From UBA11524 sp034104265 (lineage in GTDB: Bacteria; Bacillota; Clostridia; Christensenellales; Aristaeellaceae), in contig JAXEEE010000032.1 in NCBI GenBank assembly GCA_034104265.1, forward strand, positions 1 to 25,887: DNA of 25,887 bases, given 5' to 3'. How positions within the stretch are numbered: position 1 is the stretch's first letter; each line of letters starts with the position of its first letter. Under the pieces are notes generated by a model. The model was given only the letters and a program-made list of their open reading frames with translations. It had not been told where the DNA came from and did no database searches. Positions 8,227-15,569 of the stretch are shown piece after piece. The position numbers were made by a program, and so were the translations under genes.

Positions 8227-9484
8227 TCAGGGCTGGCAGCCGCATCCATCCATGGGCGGGCGTATCCGCACATGATCAAACGTCACGCCCACGCCGTCGG
8301 AGCAGAGCATAGCCTTCTCCGCGGTCAGATCAACATCCTCGAAGGCTATATCCTCCAGCCTTTGCTCCGGCAGGCCGCGCATCAGGATGCCCGTGTCAGC
8401 GCCCCTTCCCCGGATATGCCGGAAAGCGATATGGCGGAACACGGACGGGGCCTGCGTGGCAGGCATGACGCTGGTGAACTCGTAGAACATGTTGATCTGA
8501 ATGGCCTCGTTGGATACATGCAGGATGTCGATATCCTGGAAGCAGACGTTCTCCACATAGCCGCCGCGCCCCCGCATGGACTTGATGCGCAGCCCCTGCA
8601 TGGTATCCCGGATGCGGCAGCTTGTCACAAGGACGTTCCGCACCCCGCCGGAGACTGCGCTGCCGATCACCACCGCGCCGTGGCCGCCGGTCATGGCGCA
8701 GTTGCGGATCACCACGTTCTCGCAGGGCCTGCCGACGCGCCAGCCGTCCTCGTTCATGCCCGCATTCAGGGCGATGCAGTCATCCCCGGTGAAAAAGTCC
8801 GAATCCTCAATCAGCACGTTCCGGCAGGAATCGGGGTTCAGCCCATCGGTGTTATGCCCGTGGGTGGACACATGCACCCGACGGACGATCACATCCTCGC
8901 AGTACACGGGATGCAGCGTCCATTGCGGGCCGTCCACGATGCGGAAATCCTCCAGCAGCACCCCGCGGCAGTTGATCAGCTGGACAAAGGAGGGCCGCAG
9001 TGCGGCTTCCCGGGTTCCGTACATCCTCTGGTCAACAGGGGTCTGCTCAACCGCCTGATTGTACAGCGCGTCGGCGGCGGCCTGCTGGCGCTGCTTCCAG
9101 TCCCACCACGCCTGCCCGTTGCCAAAGAGCGTCCCCTTGCCCGTGATGGCGATCTGCTCGCAGTCCCGGGCGTAAATCAGCGGGGAGTAGTTATAGCACT
9201 CGATCCCCTCCCAGCGGGTCAGCACCGGCGGCAGATAGCGCTTCGGCTCCGGGTCAAAGGCGACGCAGGCGTTGTCCGCAAGGTGCAGCCGGATCCGGCT
9301 GTGCAGGTGAATGGGCCCGCTCTGCCATGCGTCCTCCGGGATCAGCACGGTGCTGCCGCCCAGGGCTGCGCACGCGTCCACCGCGACCTGGATGGAGGGA
9401 TAATCCCCCGCAGGATACCGTGCGTTCCGGGAAACAGGGCTCAGGAATCGCCTTCATGGGAAAGGGAGCGTCACAGGCGTTCAT
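8227..9484 (-). CDS. GH28 polygalacturonase-type glycosidase, frameshifted near N-terminus
   Basis: A right-handed beta-helix pectinase-type enzyme hydrolysing galacturonide or rhamnogalacturonide links. All catalytic blocks are intact: NTDGLNPDS, GDDCIAL, GGHGAVVIG and LRIKS. The open frame covers 8227-9381 (384 residues) from a GTG with no good ribosome site. The natural start is the ATG at 9484, seven bases after AGGTGG, in another frame. Removing one base from the G5 run at 9405-9409 joins the frames and restores a family-like sequence (CGDYPSIQVAVDACAALGG), giving about 418 residues. No signal peptide is seen, so an intracellular enzyme acting on imported pectic oligosaccharides is likely. 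It is divergent from the AraC gene and shares its control region. The indel is either a sequencing error or a true mutation. Confidence 0.85.
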
Positions 9485-9513
9485 GCGTATGCCACCTAAG
9501 CAGGATTTCCTCC

Positions 9514-9542
9514 AGTATACGGTGGCGGCAGGGCAAAAACAA
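9514..9542 (-). promoter_or_regulatory. Promoter of the GH28 gene
   Basis: On the minus strand, TTGTTT (9542-9537), a 17-base spacer and TATACT (9519-9514). The leader to the ATG at 9484 would be about 23 bases and carries AGGTGG. This supports 9484, not 9381, as the real start. Confidence 0.6.
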
Positions 9543-9574
9543 GGAACATTTCATCGAATGGAAGACATGTACCG

Positions 9575-9604
9575 TTGCCTCCCGGAAGCGATGGAAGCGA
9601 TAAT
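9575..9604 (+). promoter_or_regulatory. Promoter of the AraC regulator gene
   Basis: TTGCCT at 9575-9580, an 18-base spacer and GATAAT at 9599-9604. The start would be near 9611, some 38 bases before the GTG start, which has GGAGGG in front of it. Confidence 0.5.
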
Positions 9605-9618
9605 ACATCCATCATGGG

Positions 9619-9626
9619 AAACGTTT
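9619..9626. promoter_or_regulatory. AAACGTTT palindrome in AraC leader
   Basis: An eight-base perfect palindrome with a central CG, extended loosely by flanking bases, lies just after the predicted start of transcription of the regulator gene. LacI-family operators often have such a core. It is short and could be chance. Confidence 0.25.
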
Positions 9627-9648
9627 TTCACGCAATGGAGGGACGGCT

Positions 9649-11844
9649 GTGAAGTCCATTTGGAGCAGATTGACAGGGAACGCCATTGTGCGCTTCTGCT
9701 TTTCGCATATGCTGATCCTGCTGCTGGTCACGCTGAGCTGCTTTGCGAGGTTTCAGAGCGCCTTCCGGATTGTGCAGACAATTATGATGGAGGAAACAGC
9801 CATTTCCTGTCCGAGGGCAGCGACACGATGGACGACTACCTGCATTTCACCTACCTCAAGGGGCTGAGGCTTGCCCAGGCGGATTCGCTCAGGCAGCTGG
9901 AGCGGATGACGGCCCTGTCCGACGGTTACTACACCGCCGTCAGGAATGCGCTGAAGGATTTTGCGGCCCAGGGGCAGTATGACGACACGGATTTCACCGC
10001 CAATACCTTCATTTATCTGGATAACCTGGACAGGCTCCTGTACGACAGCGCGGTATACCGCAAGGGCGTATTCTTCCAGGCCCATGGCGCAGCCTTCGGC
10101 CTGACGGAGGCGGAGCTGCAGGCCATATGGGAAAATGAGAAGATCGTTCCCTGGTTCTATGTGTCGGCCTCGCAGGATCTGTTCTATGTCTTTCCGTGCT
10201 TCATGGGCCTCCAGAGCAGCGCGCCCAGCGGCACGATTGTCACCAGAATCCAGGCCTCCCGGCTGATCCAGGGCATGACCTTCCGGCAGCAGCCTTTTCC
10301 TGTTTGAGGGCGACCGGCTCCTGATTGCCGACGACGGCCTGGCATGCTGTGCGGCTGTCCCGGACGAATGGAAGCAAACGGAGGGCGTATGGCCTTTGGG
10401 GGACAACCTGGTCTTTGTCCACCGGTCGGGAAAGTACCAGGAGCTTTCCTATATGCTGGTGATTCCCCAGCAGGAGGCGCTGGCGCAGCTGCACCGGCTG
10501 CAATGGCGTATCATCCTGCTGCTGGTGCTGATCGTATCCGTGGGCACGGGGATTGCGCTGGCGTTTTCCATGCGCAGCGGAAAGCCCATCAATCATATTG
10601 CCGATATGCTGGAGGAGGATGACGACCAATGCACCGGCAGGGATCTGGACAGCATTCACATCTCCATTGAGAAAATGATCGAGGACAAGCAGAACAGCAG
10701 GCCCGCCCTGCAGAAGGCTTTTTTCCACAGCCTGCTGAAGGCGGATTTCATCTCCAAGGCGGAGATGGAGTACACGGCGCGCAAGGCGGGCGTTCAGCTG
10801 TCGGGCGACCGCTATGATGCCGCGCAGATCCGCTTCTTCCCCCAGATGAATATGGAGGAGCTGGGCGGCGAAACCGTGGATGAGGTGCGGAACCTGCAGA
10901 AGGCCGCTGCGGACTACATGGCCGGAAGATTTCCCGGCGCGGTGTGGATGTACAAGCGCAACGCCCTGATGACGCTGTACCTGATCGAAGCCCGGGATGA
11001 GGAAGCGCTGGTGGACGAGCTGGCCAACCTGGTGCTCAGGATGCGCAGCGAATACCATACGGACTGCTGCTGGGGCATCGGCTCGCCCTGCACGGATCTG
11101 ATGTACTTCTGGAAGAGCGCGGAGGAGGCCAACGAAGCGGTTGCCGCCGGCGATCAGCAGTCCATCTGCTTCTATGCCGAGATGAAGGCCAGGGATCGCA
11201 CCTGCTACCTCCCTTACTCCGTGGAGGAGCATCTGATCCAAAGCCTGCGGACGGGGGACGAGGCGGCCGCCCGGCAAACCATGGACATCATCCGGCATGA
11301 GAACGTGGACATCCGCGCCATCAACCGCAAGCAGTTCCTGACGCTGAACCGGCGGATCACCGACATTTTGGCGCAGGTTCTCAAGGAGCTGCGGGAGCCG
11401 GAGCAGGCGCTGGTTGAGCTGAGCGTCAGGATTCCTTCCTCGCCGGAGCAGGCGGAGGCATACTTTGCCTTTGCGGATACCGTCATCCAGGATATCTGCA
11501 AAAAGACCGCCACCCGCAAAAGCAGGAGACGGAATGAGAAGATCCGGGCGATTCTTGGCTTCATGAAGGAAAACTACGCCGATCCCGGCATGGGGCTGGC
11601 GATGGTCAGCGACCGGTTCAAATGGTCGGAGGGCTATCTGTCCTCGCTGTTCAAGGAGGAAATGGGGCTGAATTTCGCGGAGTATCTGGAGCGGCTGCGG
11701 ATCGACCAGGCCTGCGCTCTCCTGAAGGAGGGCGTGCTGGTGTCCCTCATCGCGGAGAAAACGGGATACAACAGCGTCCAGTCCTTCCGCAGGGCATTCA
11801 AGCGGGTGAAGGGCGTCAGCCCCAGCGAGTACCGGGAGGGATAA
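9649..11844 (+). pseudogene. Membrane-anchored AraC-family regulator, two compensating frameshifts
   Basis: Reconstructed as one 731-residue regulator: N-terminal helix (LILLLVTLSCF), an extracellular Cache-like sensor region, a second helix (IILLLVLIVSVGTGIAL), a cytoplasmic segment, and a C-terminal AraC double helix-turn-helix with FKEEMGLNFAEYLERLR, IAEKTGYNSVQSFRRAFK and GVSPSEYR. Starts at a GTG after GGAGGG. As given the frame breaks twice. The A3 run at 9794-9796 needs one more A (giving EENSHFLSEGSDTMDDYL), and a C at 10283-10284 is surplus (removal gives MTFGSSLFLFEGDR). The two indels cancel, so the ends share one frame, but the stretch between carries stops in that frame. The longest open piece, from 10396, keeps the second helix and the DNA-binding domain. 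Such regulators sit beside sugar ABC operons and control them, so the permease and GH28 promoters are likely targets. Confidence 0.85.
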
Positions 11845-11907
11845 GCGGCCCCTGCGTTCGCCCGGCCCGCGCGGCCAGGGAACAGAATTTCATATCATTT
11901 TTGAAGG

Positions 11908-11946
11908 GATACATTTCTTGCGCTTGCTGAGAAATGTATCTTTTTT
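11908..11946 (+). terminator. Terminator of the AraC gene
   Basis: A perfect 11-base stem, GATACATTTCT (11908-11918) with AGAAATGTATC (11930-11940), followed by six T. It separates the regulator from the transport genes. Confidence 0.9.
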
Positions 11947-11960
11947 ACTGCAAAAACTGC

Positions 11961-11969
11961 TGTTACAAT
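11961..11969 (+). promoter_or_regulatory. Extended -10 promoter of the permease operon
   Basis: TGTTACAAT at 11961-11969 fits an extended -10 box. Seventeen bases upstream of TACAAT is only the T run of the preceding terminator (TTTTTT), a weak -35. A weak promoter depending on an activator would suit AraC control. The leader would be about 85 bases. Confidence 0.5.
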
Positions 11970-11992
11970 GCGGCTGTGAAACGGAACGGAGG

Positions 11993-12016
11993 CTGCCGCC
12001 GGCAACGGGGCGGCAG
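11993..12016 (+). other. Hairpin in permease leader RNA
   Basis: CTGCCGCC (11993-12000) pairs with GGCGGCAG (12009-12016) around eight bases, followed by an A run. It lies in the predicted leader just before the short ORF at 12023. It is not a terminator on the plus strand because no T run follows. Confidence 0.4.
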
Positions 12017-12022
12017 GAAAAA

Positions 12023-12064
12023 ATGAAAGCCGCACCCGGCGAAGGAGGAAAGGGCTTCCCATGA
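12023..12064 (+). CDS. Possible 13-residue leader ORF before permease
   Basis: ATG at 12023, preceded by AGGAAAA, opens a frame for MKAAPGEGGKGFP. Its TGA overlaps the ATG of the permease gene (ATGA at 12061-12064). The ribosome site for the permease lies inside this frame. Ribosomes finishing the leader could restart on the permease. No independent support; it could be chance. Confidence 0.25.
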   Translation: MKAAPGEGGKGFP

Positions 12065-12948
12065 ATAAGGTGATTCGGAAATACGGGGCCTACTACGTCA
12101 TGCTTCTGCCGCTGATGCTTTGTCTTCTGGTGTTCAGCTACCTCCCGATGACAGGCATCCGCTACGCCTTCACCAACTACAGCCCCTTCCATCAGGAGAT
12201 GGATTTCATCGGGCTGGAGAACTTCCGGAAGCTCTTTGCCAATGCCGGATTCTGGCAGGCCTTCAAAAACACGCTGGTGATCAGCACTACGCGTCTGGTG
12301 ATCGTGACGCTGGGAAGCATCGGGCTGGCGCTGCTGCTGGATGAGCTGAAGGGCAAATGGTTCCGCAAAATCGTCCAGACCACGGTCTATATCCCTCACT
12401 TCATGTCCTGGGTGGTGGTGGCCTCCATCTTCACCATGATCCTCTCGCCCCGCAGCGGCTTTGTGAACAGCATCATCAAGGCCCTGGGCGGGAAATCCAT
12501 CTACTTCCTGGCCAACAAGGACTGGTGGAGACCCTGCCTGTACCTCATTTCCTTCTGGAAGGAGGTGGGCTGGGGGGCCATCATCTATGTATCCGCCCTG
12601 TCAGGTGTGGATATGGAGCAGCACGAGGCCGCGACCGTGGACGGCGCCAACCGGCTGCAGCGCGTGCTGCATGTCACGCTTCCGGGCATCTCCGGCACCA
12701 TCATGGTGGTTTTCATCCTGAACCTGGCCAAGATCCTCAACCTGTTCGACCCTGTATGGGTGCTGCAGAATTCCATGGTCATCAAAGTATCCGACGTGAT
12801 TGAGACTTATGTGTACCGCATGGGCATATCCGGTTCCCAGTACGGCATTTCGACGGCGGCGGGGCTGTTCAAGTCCGTTATCTCCGTGATGTTCGTCATC
12901 CTGGGCAACCGGCTGAGCAAGGCCCTCACGGGGGAGAAGGTGATCTGA
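12061..12948 (+). CDS. Sugar ABC transporter permease (LplB-type)
   Basis: A 295-residue inner-membrane permease of the carbohydrate CUT1 importers. The first helix (YYVMLLPLMLCLLVFSYLPM) and the following IRYAFTNYSPF are characteristic of the LplB/YtcP subgroup. The ATPase-docking EAA loop is clear: EAATVDGANRLQRVLHVTLPGI region, with the conserved glycine and LP. About six helices are predicted, and the length is usual. It ends one base into the ATG of the second permease gene. No ATPase gene is nearby, which is normal because CUT1 systems share a multi-sugar ATPase (MsmX-like). The substrate is probably an oligosaccharide related to the GH28 and GH63-like enzymes; this is inference from context. 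Confidence 0.92.
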   Translation: MNKVIRKYGAYYVMLLPLMLCLLVFSYLPMTGIRYAFTNYSPFHQEMDFIGLENFRKLFANAGFWQAFKNTLVISTTRLVIVTLGSIGLALLLDELKGKWFRKIVQTTVYIPHFMSWVVVASIFTMILSPRSGFVNSIIKALGGKSIYFLANKDWWRPCLYLISFWKEVGWGAIIYVSALSGVDMEQHEAATVDGANRLQRVLHVTLPGISGTIMVVFILNLAKILNLFDPVWVLQNSMVIKVSDVIETYVYRMGISGSQYGISTAAGLFKSVISVMFVILGNRLSKALTGEKVI

Positions 12949-13813
12949 TGAACGACAAATTTTCCTTCAGCAAGGGCAACCGTGCCCGGGGATCTTCCTG
13001 ATGGCAGACTACGCCTTTCTTACGCTCCTGGCCGTCACCATGGTCATTCCGCTGTGGAAGCTGTTTGTGGACTCCGTGGACGCGACCAGCACCGGCATGC
13101 GGCTGATCCCCCAGCGCTTCAGCCTGGCGGCCTACCATTCCATCCTGTACAATTCCGGGCTGTACAAGCCCTTCCTGGTTTCCGTGTTCACCACGGTGAT
13201 CGGCACCTTCCTGGGCCTGGGCATCATCACCCTGGGCACCTACGCCCTGATGCAGAAGGATCTTCCGGGCCACAGGTTCTTCAGCCGCGCCGTGCTGATC
13301 ACGATGATGTTCAACGGCGGGATGATCGCCACCTGCCTGACGTACAAAAACCTGGGGCTGATGAACAATTTCCTGGCGGTCATCATCCCGGTATGCGTAA
13401 CGGCCTGCAACACCATCCTGATGCGCAGCTTTTTCGAGTCCCTGCCCCCTGCGCTGTTTGACGCCGCGTCCATTGATGGCTGCAGCCCCTTCAGGACCTT
13501 CTTCCAGATTGCTCTGCCGCTGTCTAAGCCGGCGCTGGCGTCGGTGGGCCTGTTCATCGCGGTGGCCATGTGGAACGATTACATGCACTTCATCCTCTAC
13601 ATCACCAAGCCCGAATGGCAGAACTTCCAGGTGAAGATCCGGGCCATGATCCTGGAGGAAACGCTGTCGGTTGGCGCATCGGACGTCAATATGGGCACGG
13701 AAATGCTGAAATCCGCCACGATCATCGTCGTGATTTTCCCCTTCCTGCTGATCTATCCCTTCCTGCAGAAGTACTTCACCAAGGGCATCACCATCGGTGC
13801 GGTGAAGGGCTGA
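12948..13813 (+). CDS. Sugar ABC transporter permease (YtcP/AraQ-type), frameshifted near N-terminus
   Basis: The second half of the CUT1 channel. The ATG at 12948 overlaps the stop of the first permease (TGATG) and opens MNDKFSFSKGNRARG, then hits a TGA at 12999. The remaining frame (13001-13813, 270 residues) has an ATG without a ribosome site. Adding one base to the C3G4 run at 12985-12991 joins both and gives GIFLMADYAFLTLLAVTM, a typical first helix, and a 288-residue protein. The EAA loop is present as FDAASIDGCSPFRTFFQIALPLSKPAL in two parts, and the family C-terminus (YPFLQKYFTKGITIGAVKG) is intact. If the indel is real the channel is lost unless translation restarts inside. Confidence 0.9.
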
Positions 13814-13822
13814 CAACGGTAT

Positions 13823-13851
13823 TTGCCAGACCAGACCCGGTCTGGTACAAT
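13823..13851 (+). promoter_or_regulatory. Promoter with operator-like palindrome, binding-protein gene
   Basis: TTGCCA at 13823-13828, exactly 17 bases, then TACAAT at 13846-13851 with TGG in front (extended -10). The spacer holds the inverted repeat CCAGACC-C-GGTCTGG at 13831-13845, ideally placed for a repressor to block polymerase. It begins ten bases after the permease stop, so the binding-protein gene can be transcribed more strongly than the permeases. Confidence 0.65.
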
Positions 13852-13879
13852 ATACATTACATTCAATGAGGACTTCCCC

Positions 13880-14641
13880 ATGTTCGCACGCAACCTGCTG
13901 AAGAAGGCCGCGGCGCTCACGCTGGGGCTGATGCTGGCCCTTCCCATGGCCGCCGGAGCGGAAACCACGCTGGACTACGAGGCCATCACCAACACCACCG
14001 CCACCTGCCGTGACAACTGGGAATCCGGCATCACCGGCGCTTTCTGCTACTGGACCAGCAACTGGGGCCAGCAGCTGACCTTCAACCTGCAGCAGAACGT
14101 GCCCGATGCGGAAGTCGTCTGCATTCCCCCGATTGAAGGCGCGGTCTATCTGTTCTCCACGCCCACGGTGCATGTCATCAACGGCCGCCTGTCCCAGGAG
14201 GAAGTGGCCCGGGTGTTCAAGTACTTTCTCGGCTACATGCACGATGGCGGCGAGGGTCAGGTGCTGTTTGAGTACGGCGTGGAAGGCGTGCACTGGGAGC
14301 AGGATGGCGATCATGTGAAGATGCTGCCCAGCCTGTCCAAGGCCTGCATTCTGCCCTCCTCCCGCCTGACGCCCCTGGACGTCAACGACAAGATCATGAC
14401 GTACAGCGACGCGTACCTGAACAGCCTGGCGGTTACGGCCGCTGCCGGCAAGGAGCAGCAGTTCCAGCCCGCCTCTGAAACCTATACCCTGATCCAGTCC
14501 GAATTGCAGATCGCCCGCGACAGCACCGTTGCGGAGATTGTGACCGGCAACATCTCGGTGGAGGACGGCCTGGCCGCATACAAGGACGCCGCGGAGGGCC
14601 TGAACCTGGCCCGGACGCTGGCGGAAATGAACAACCTGTAA
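13880..14641 (+). CDS. Shortened sugar-binding protein (C-terminal lobe only)
   Basis: 253 residues from an ATG with GAGGA seven to eight bases upstream; a longer upstream reading has no ribosome site. A signal peptide (LLKKAAALTLGLMLALPMAAGA) ends near residue 26; no lipobox cysteine. The remainder resembles the C-terminal part of family-1 solute-binding proteins of LplB/YtcP systems: ITGAFCYWTSNW, PDAEVVCIPPIEGA, TVHVINGRLSQEE, FEYGVEGVHWEQDGD, and the final ...VTGNISVEDGLAAYKDAAEGLN. Full-length members have about 500-550 residues, so some 250 residues, mainly the N-terminal lobe, are missing right after the signal peptide. The frame is clean and the promoter strong. It may be a decayed receptor, or a secreted fragment with another job. 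Sugar binding in the usual two-lobed way seems unlikely. Confidence 0.75.
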   Translation: MFARNLLKKAAALTLGLMLALPMAAGAETTLDYEAITNTTATCRDNWESGITGAFCYWTSNWGQQLTFNLQQNVPDAEVVCIPPIEGAVYLFSTPTVHVINGRLSQEEVARVFKYFLGYMHDGGEGQVLFEYGVEGVHWEQDGDHVKMLPSLSKACILPSSRLTPLDVNDKIMTYSDAYLNSLAVTAAAGKEQQFQPASETYTLIQSELQIARDSTVAEIVTGNISVEDGLAAYKDAAEGLNLARTLAEMNNL

Positions 14642-14656
14642 CCCATGAGCATCCAC

Positions 14657-14690
14657 ACAGGCTGCTGTCGCAGGACGGCAGCCTGTTTCT
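14657..14690 (+). terminator. Hairpin between binding-protein and deacetylase genes
   Basis: ACAGGCTGC (14657-14665) pairs with GCAGCCTGT (14678-14686). The stem continues through a T-G wobble and GTC/GAC around GCAG, and TTTCTT follows. It is a moderate terminator or attenuator and would reduce reading into the deacetylase gene, which has its own AGGAGG site. Confidence 0.6.
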
Positions 14691-14707
14691 TCACAGGAGG
14701 ACAGAGC

Positions 14708-15508
14708 ATGGACGTCCATTGGAACCGCTTCCCCGGCGGATGCGACAAGGCGCTGCTTTTCAGCTTCGACGACGGGTGCGCCGGGGACAGGCGGCTTGTT
14801 TCCCTCATGAACCAATACGGCATCAAGGGTACCTTTCACTTAAGCAGCGGGCTGCTGGGCAGAGAAGGCTATCTTCAGCCGGATGAAATTCACGCGCTGT
14901 ACGCCGGACACGAGGTGGCGGGGCATACCCGCAGCCATGTGTTTCTCAGCCAGCTGCCCCACAGGATGCAGCTCCGGGAGCTGATGGAGGACAGGGAAAC
15001 CCTGGAGGCGCATTGCGGCCATATCGTCCGCGGGCTGTCCTGGCCCTACGGCTCCTATGGGCAGAGCGCAAGGGAAACCGCGGCCCTGTGCGGCTATGCA
15101 TACAGCCGCACCACCGCGGATACCGGCAGGCTGGAGCCGCCGGAGGATCTGCTGGCCTGGCATCCCACGGCGCATCATTCCAGGCTGAATGCCGACCTGT
15201 GGCGACGCTTCCTGGACGACCACCGCAACGATATGCGCATGATGATGATCTGGGGCCACAGCTACGAATTCGACACGGAGGAGAAATGGCGTCAGCTTGC
15301 CGCCATGCTGAGCGAAATGGGCGGACGGCAGGACGTGTGGTACGCCACCTGCATTCAGGCCGCGGAATACCTGAAGGCCGTCAGACGGCTGGTGCTGTCC
15401 GCGTCCATGGAGAGCATCTACAATCCTTCGGCGGTTACCATCTGGCTGGAGGCCGATGGCGAAACCATCAGCATTCCCGGCGGCGAAGAAATCAGCCTGC
15501 GCAGGTGA
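14708..15508 (+). CDS. Polysaccharide deacetylase family protein (NodB-like)
   Basis: A 266-residue carbohydrate esterase family 4-like protein that should remove N- or O-acetyl groups. The ATG is seven bases after AGGAGG. Motifs: FSFDDG with D21 (base) and D22 (metal), AGHTRSH with metal ligands H73 and H77, LSWPYGSYG as the third motif, and WGHSYEFD near the late histidine motif. No signal peptide, so it probably acts in the cytoplasm on imported acetylated sugars, which fits the neighbouring transporter and glycosidases. About 50 residues at the C-terminus look like an added beta-rich piece. It ends at a bidirectional terminator. Confidence 0.88.
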   Translation: MDVHWNRFPGGCDKALLFSFDDGCAGDRRLVSLMNQYGIKGTFHLSSGLLGREGYLQPDEIHALYAGHEVAGHTRSHVFLSQLPHRMQLRELMEDRETLEAHCGHIVRGLSWPYGSYGQSARETAALCGYAYSRTTADTGRLEPPEDLLAWHPTAHHSRLNADLWRRFLDDHRNDMRMMMIWGHSYEFDTEEKWRQLAAMLSEMGGRQDVWYATCIQAAEYLKAVRRLVLSASMESIYNPSAVTIWLEADGETISIPGGEEISLRR

Positions 15509-15533
15509 GGCGGAGGACGCTCCCAACCCAAAT

Positions 15534-15563
15534 AAAAAAAGTGGCCCGAAGGCCACTTTTTTT
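15534..15563. terminator. Bidirectional terminator, deacetylase / manA
   Basis: Seven A, GTGGCC, loop CGAA, GGCCAC, seven T: a compact hairpin able to stop transcription in both directions. It sits between the stops of the deacetylase (plus) and manA (minus). Confidence 0.92.
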
Positions 15564-15569
15564 GATGCA

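Noticed and set aside
8043..8279. 78-codon minus-strand frame in the glycosidase intergenic region
   Set aside because: It overlaps the GH28 C-terminus and a terminator; no ribosome site or family.
9405..10290. Programmed ribosomal frameshifting in GH28 or AraC
   Set aside because: No slippery heptamer with a downstream stimulator, and such proteins are not known to use recoding; simple indels explain the data better.
12926..14839. 637-residue antisense open frame across permease and binding-protein genes
   Set aside because: It crosses a promoter and several gene ends, with His/Gln/Gly-rich shadow composition; the plus strand has clear families.
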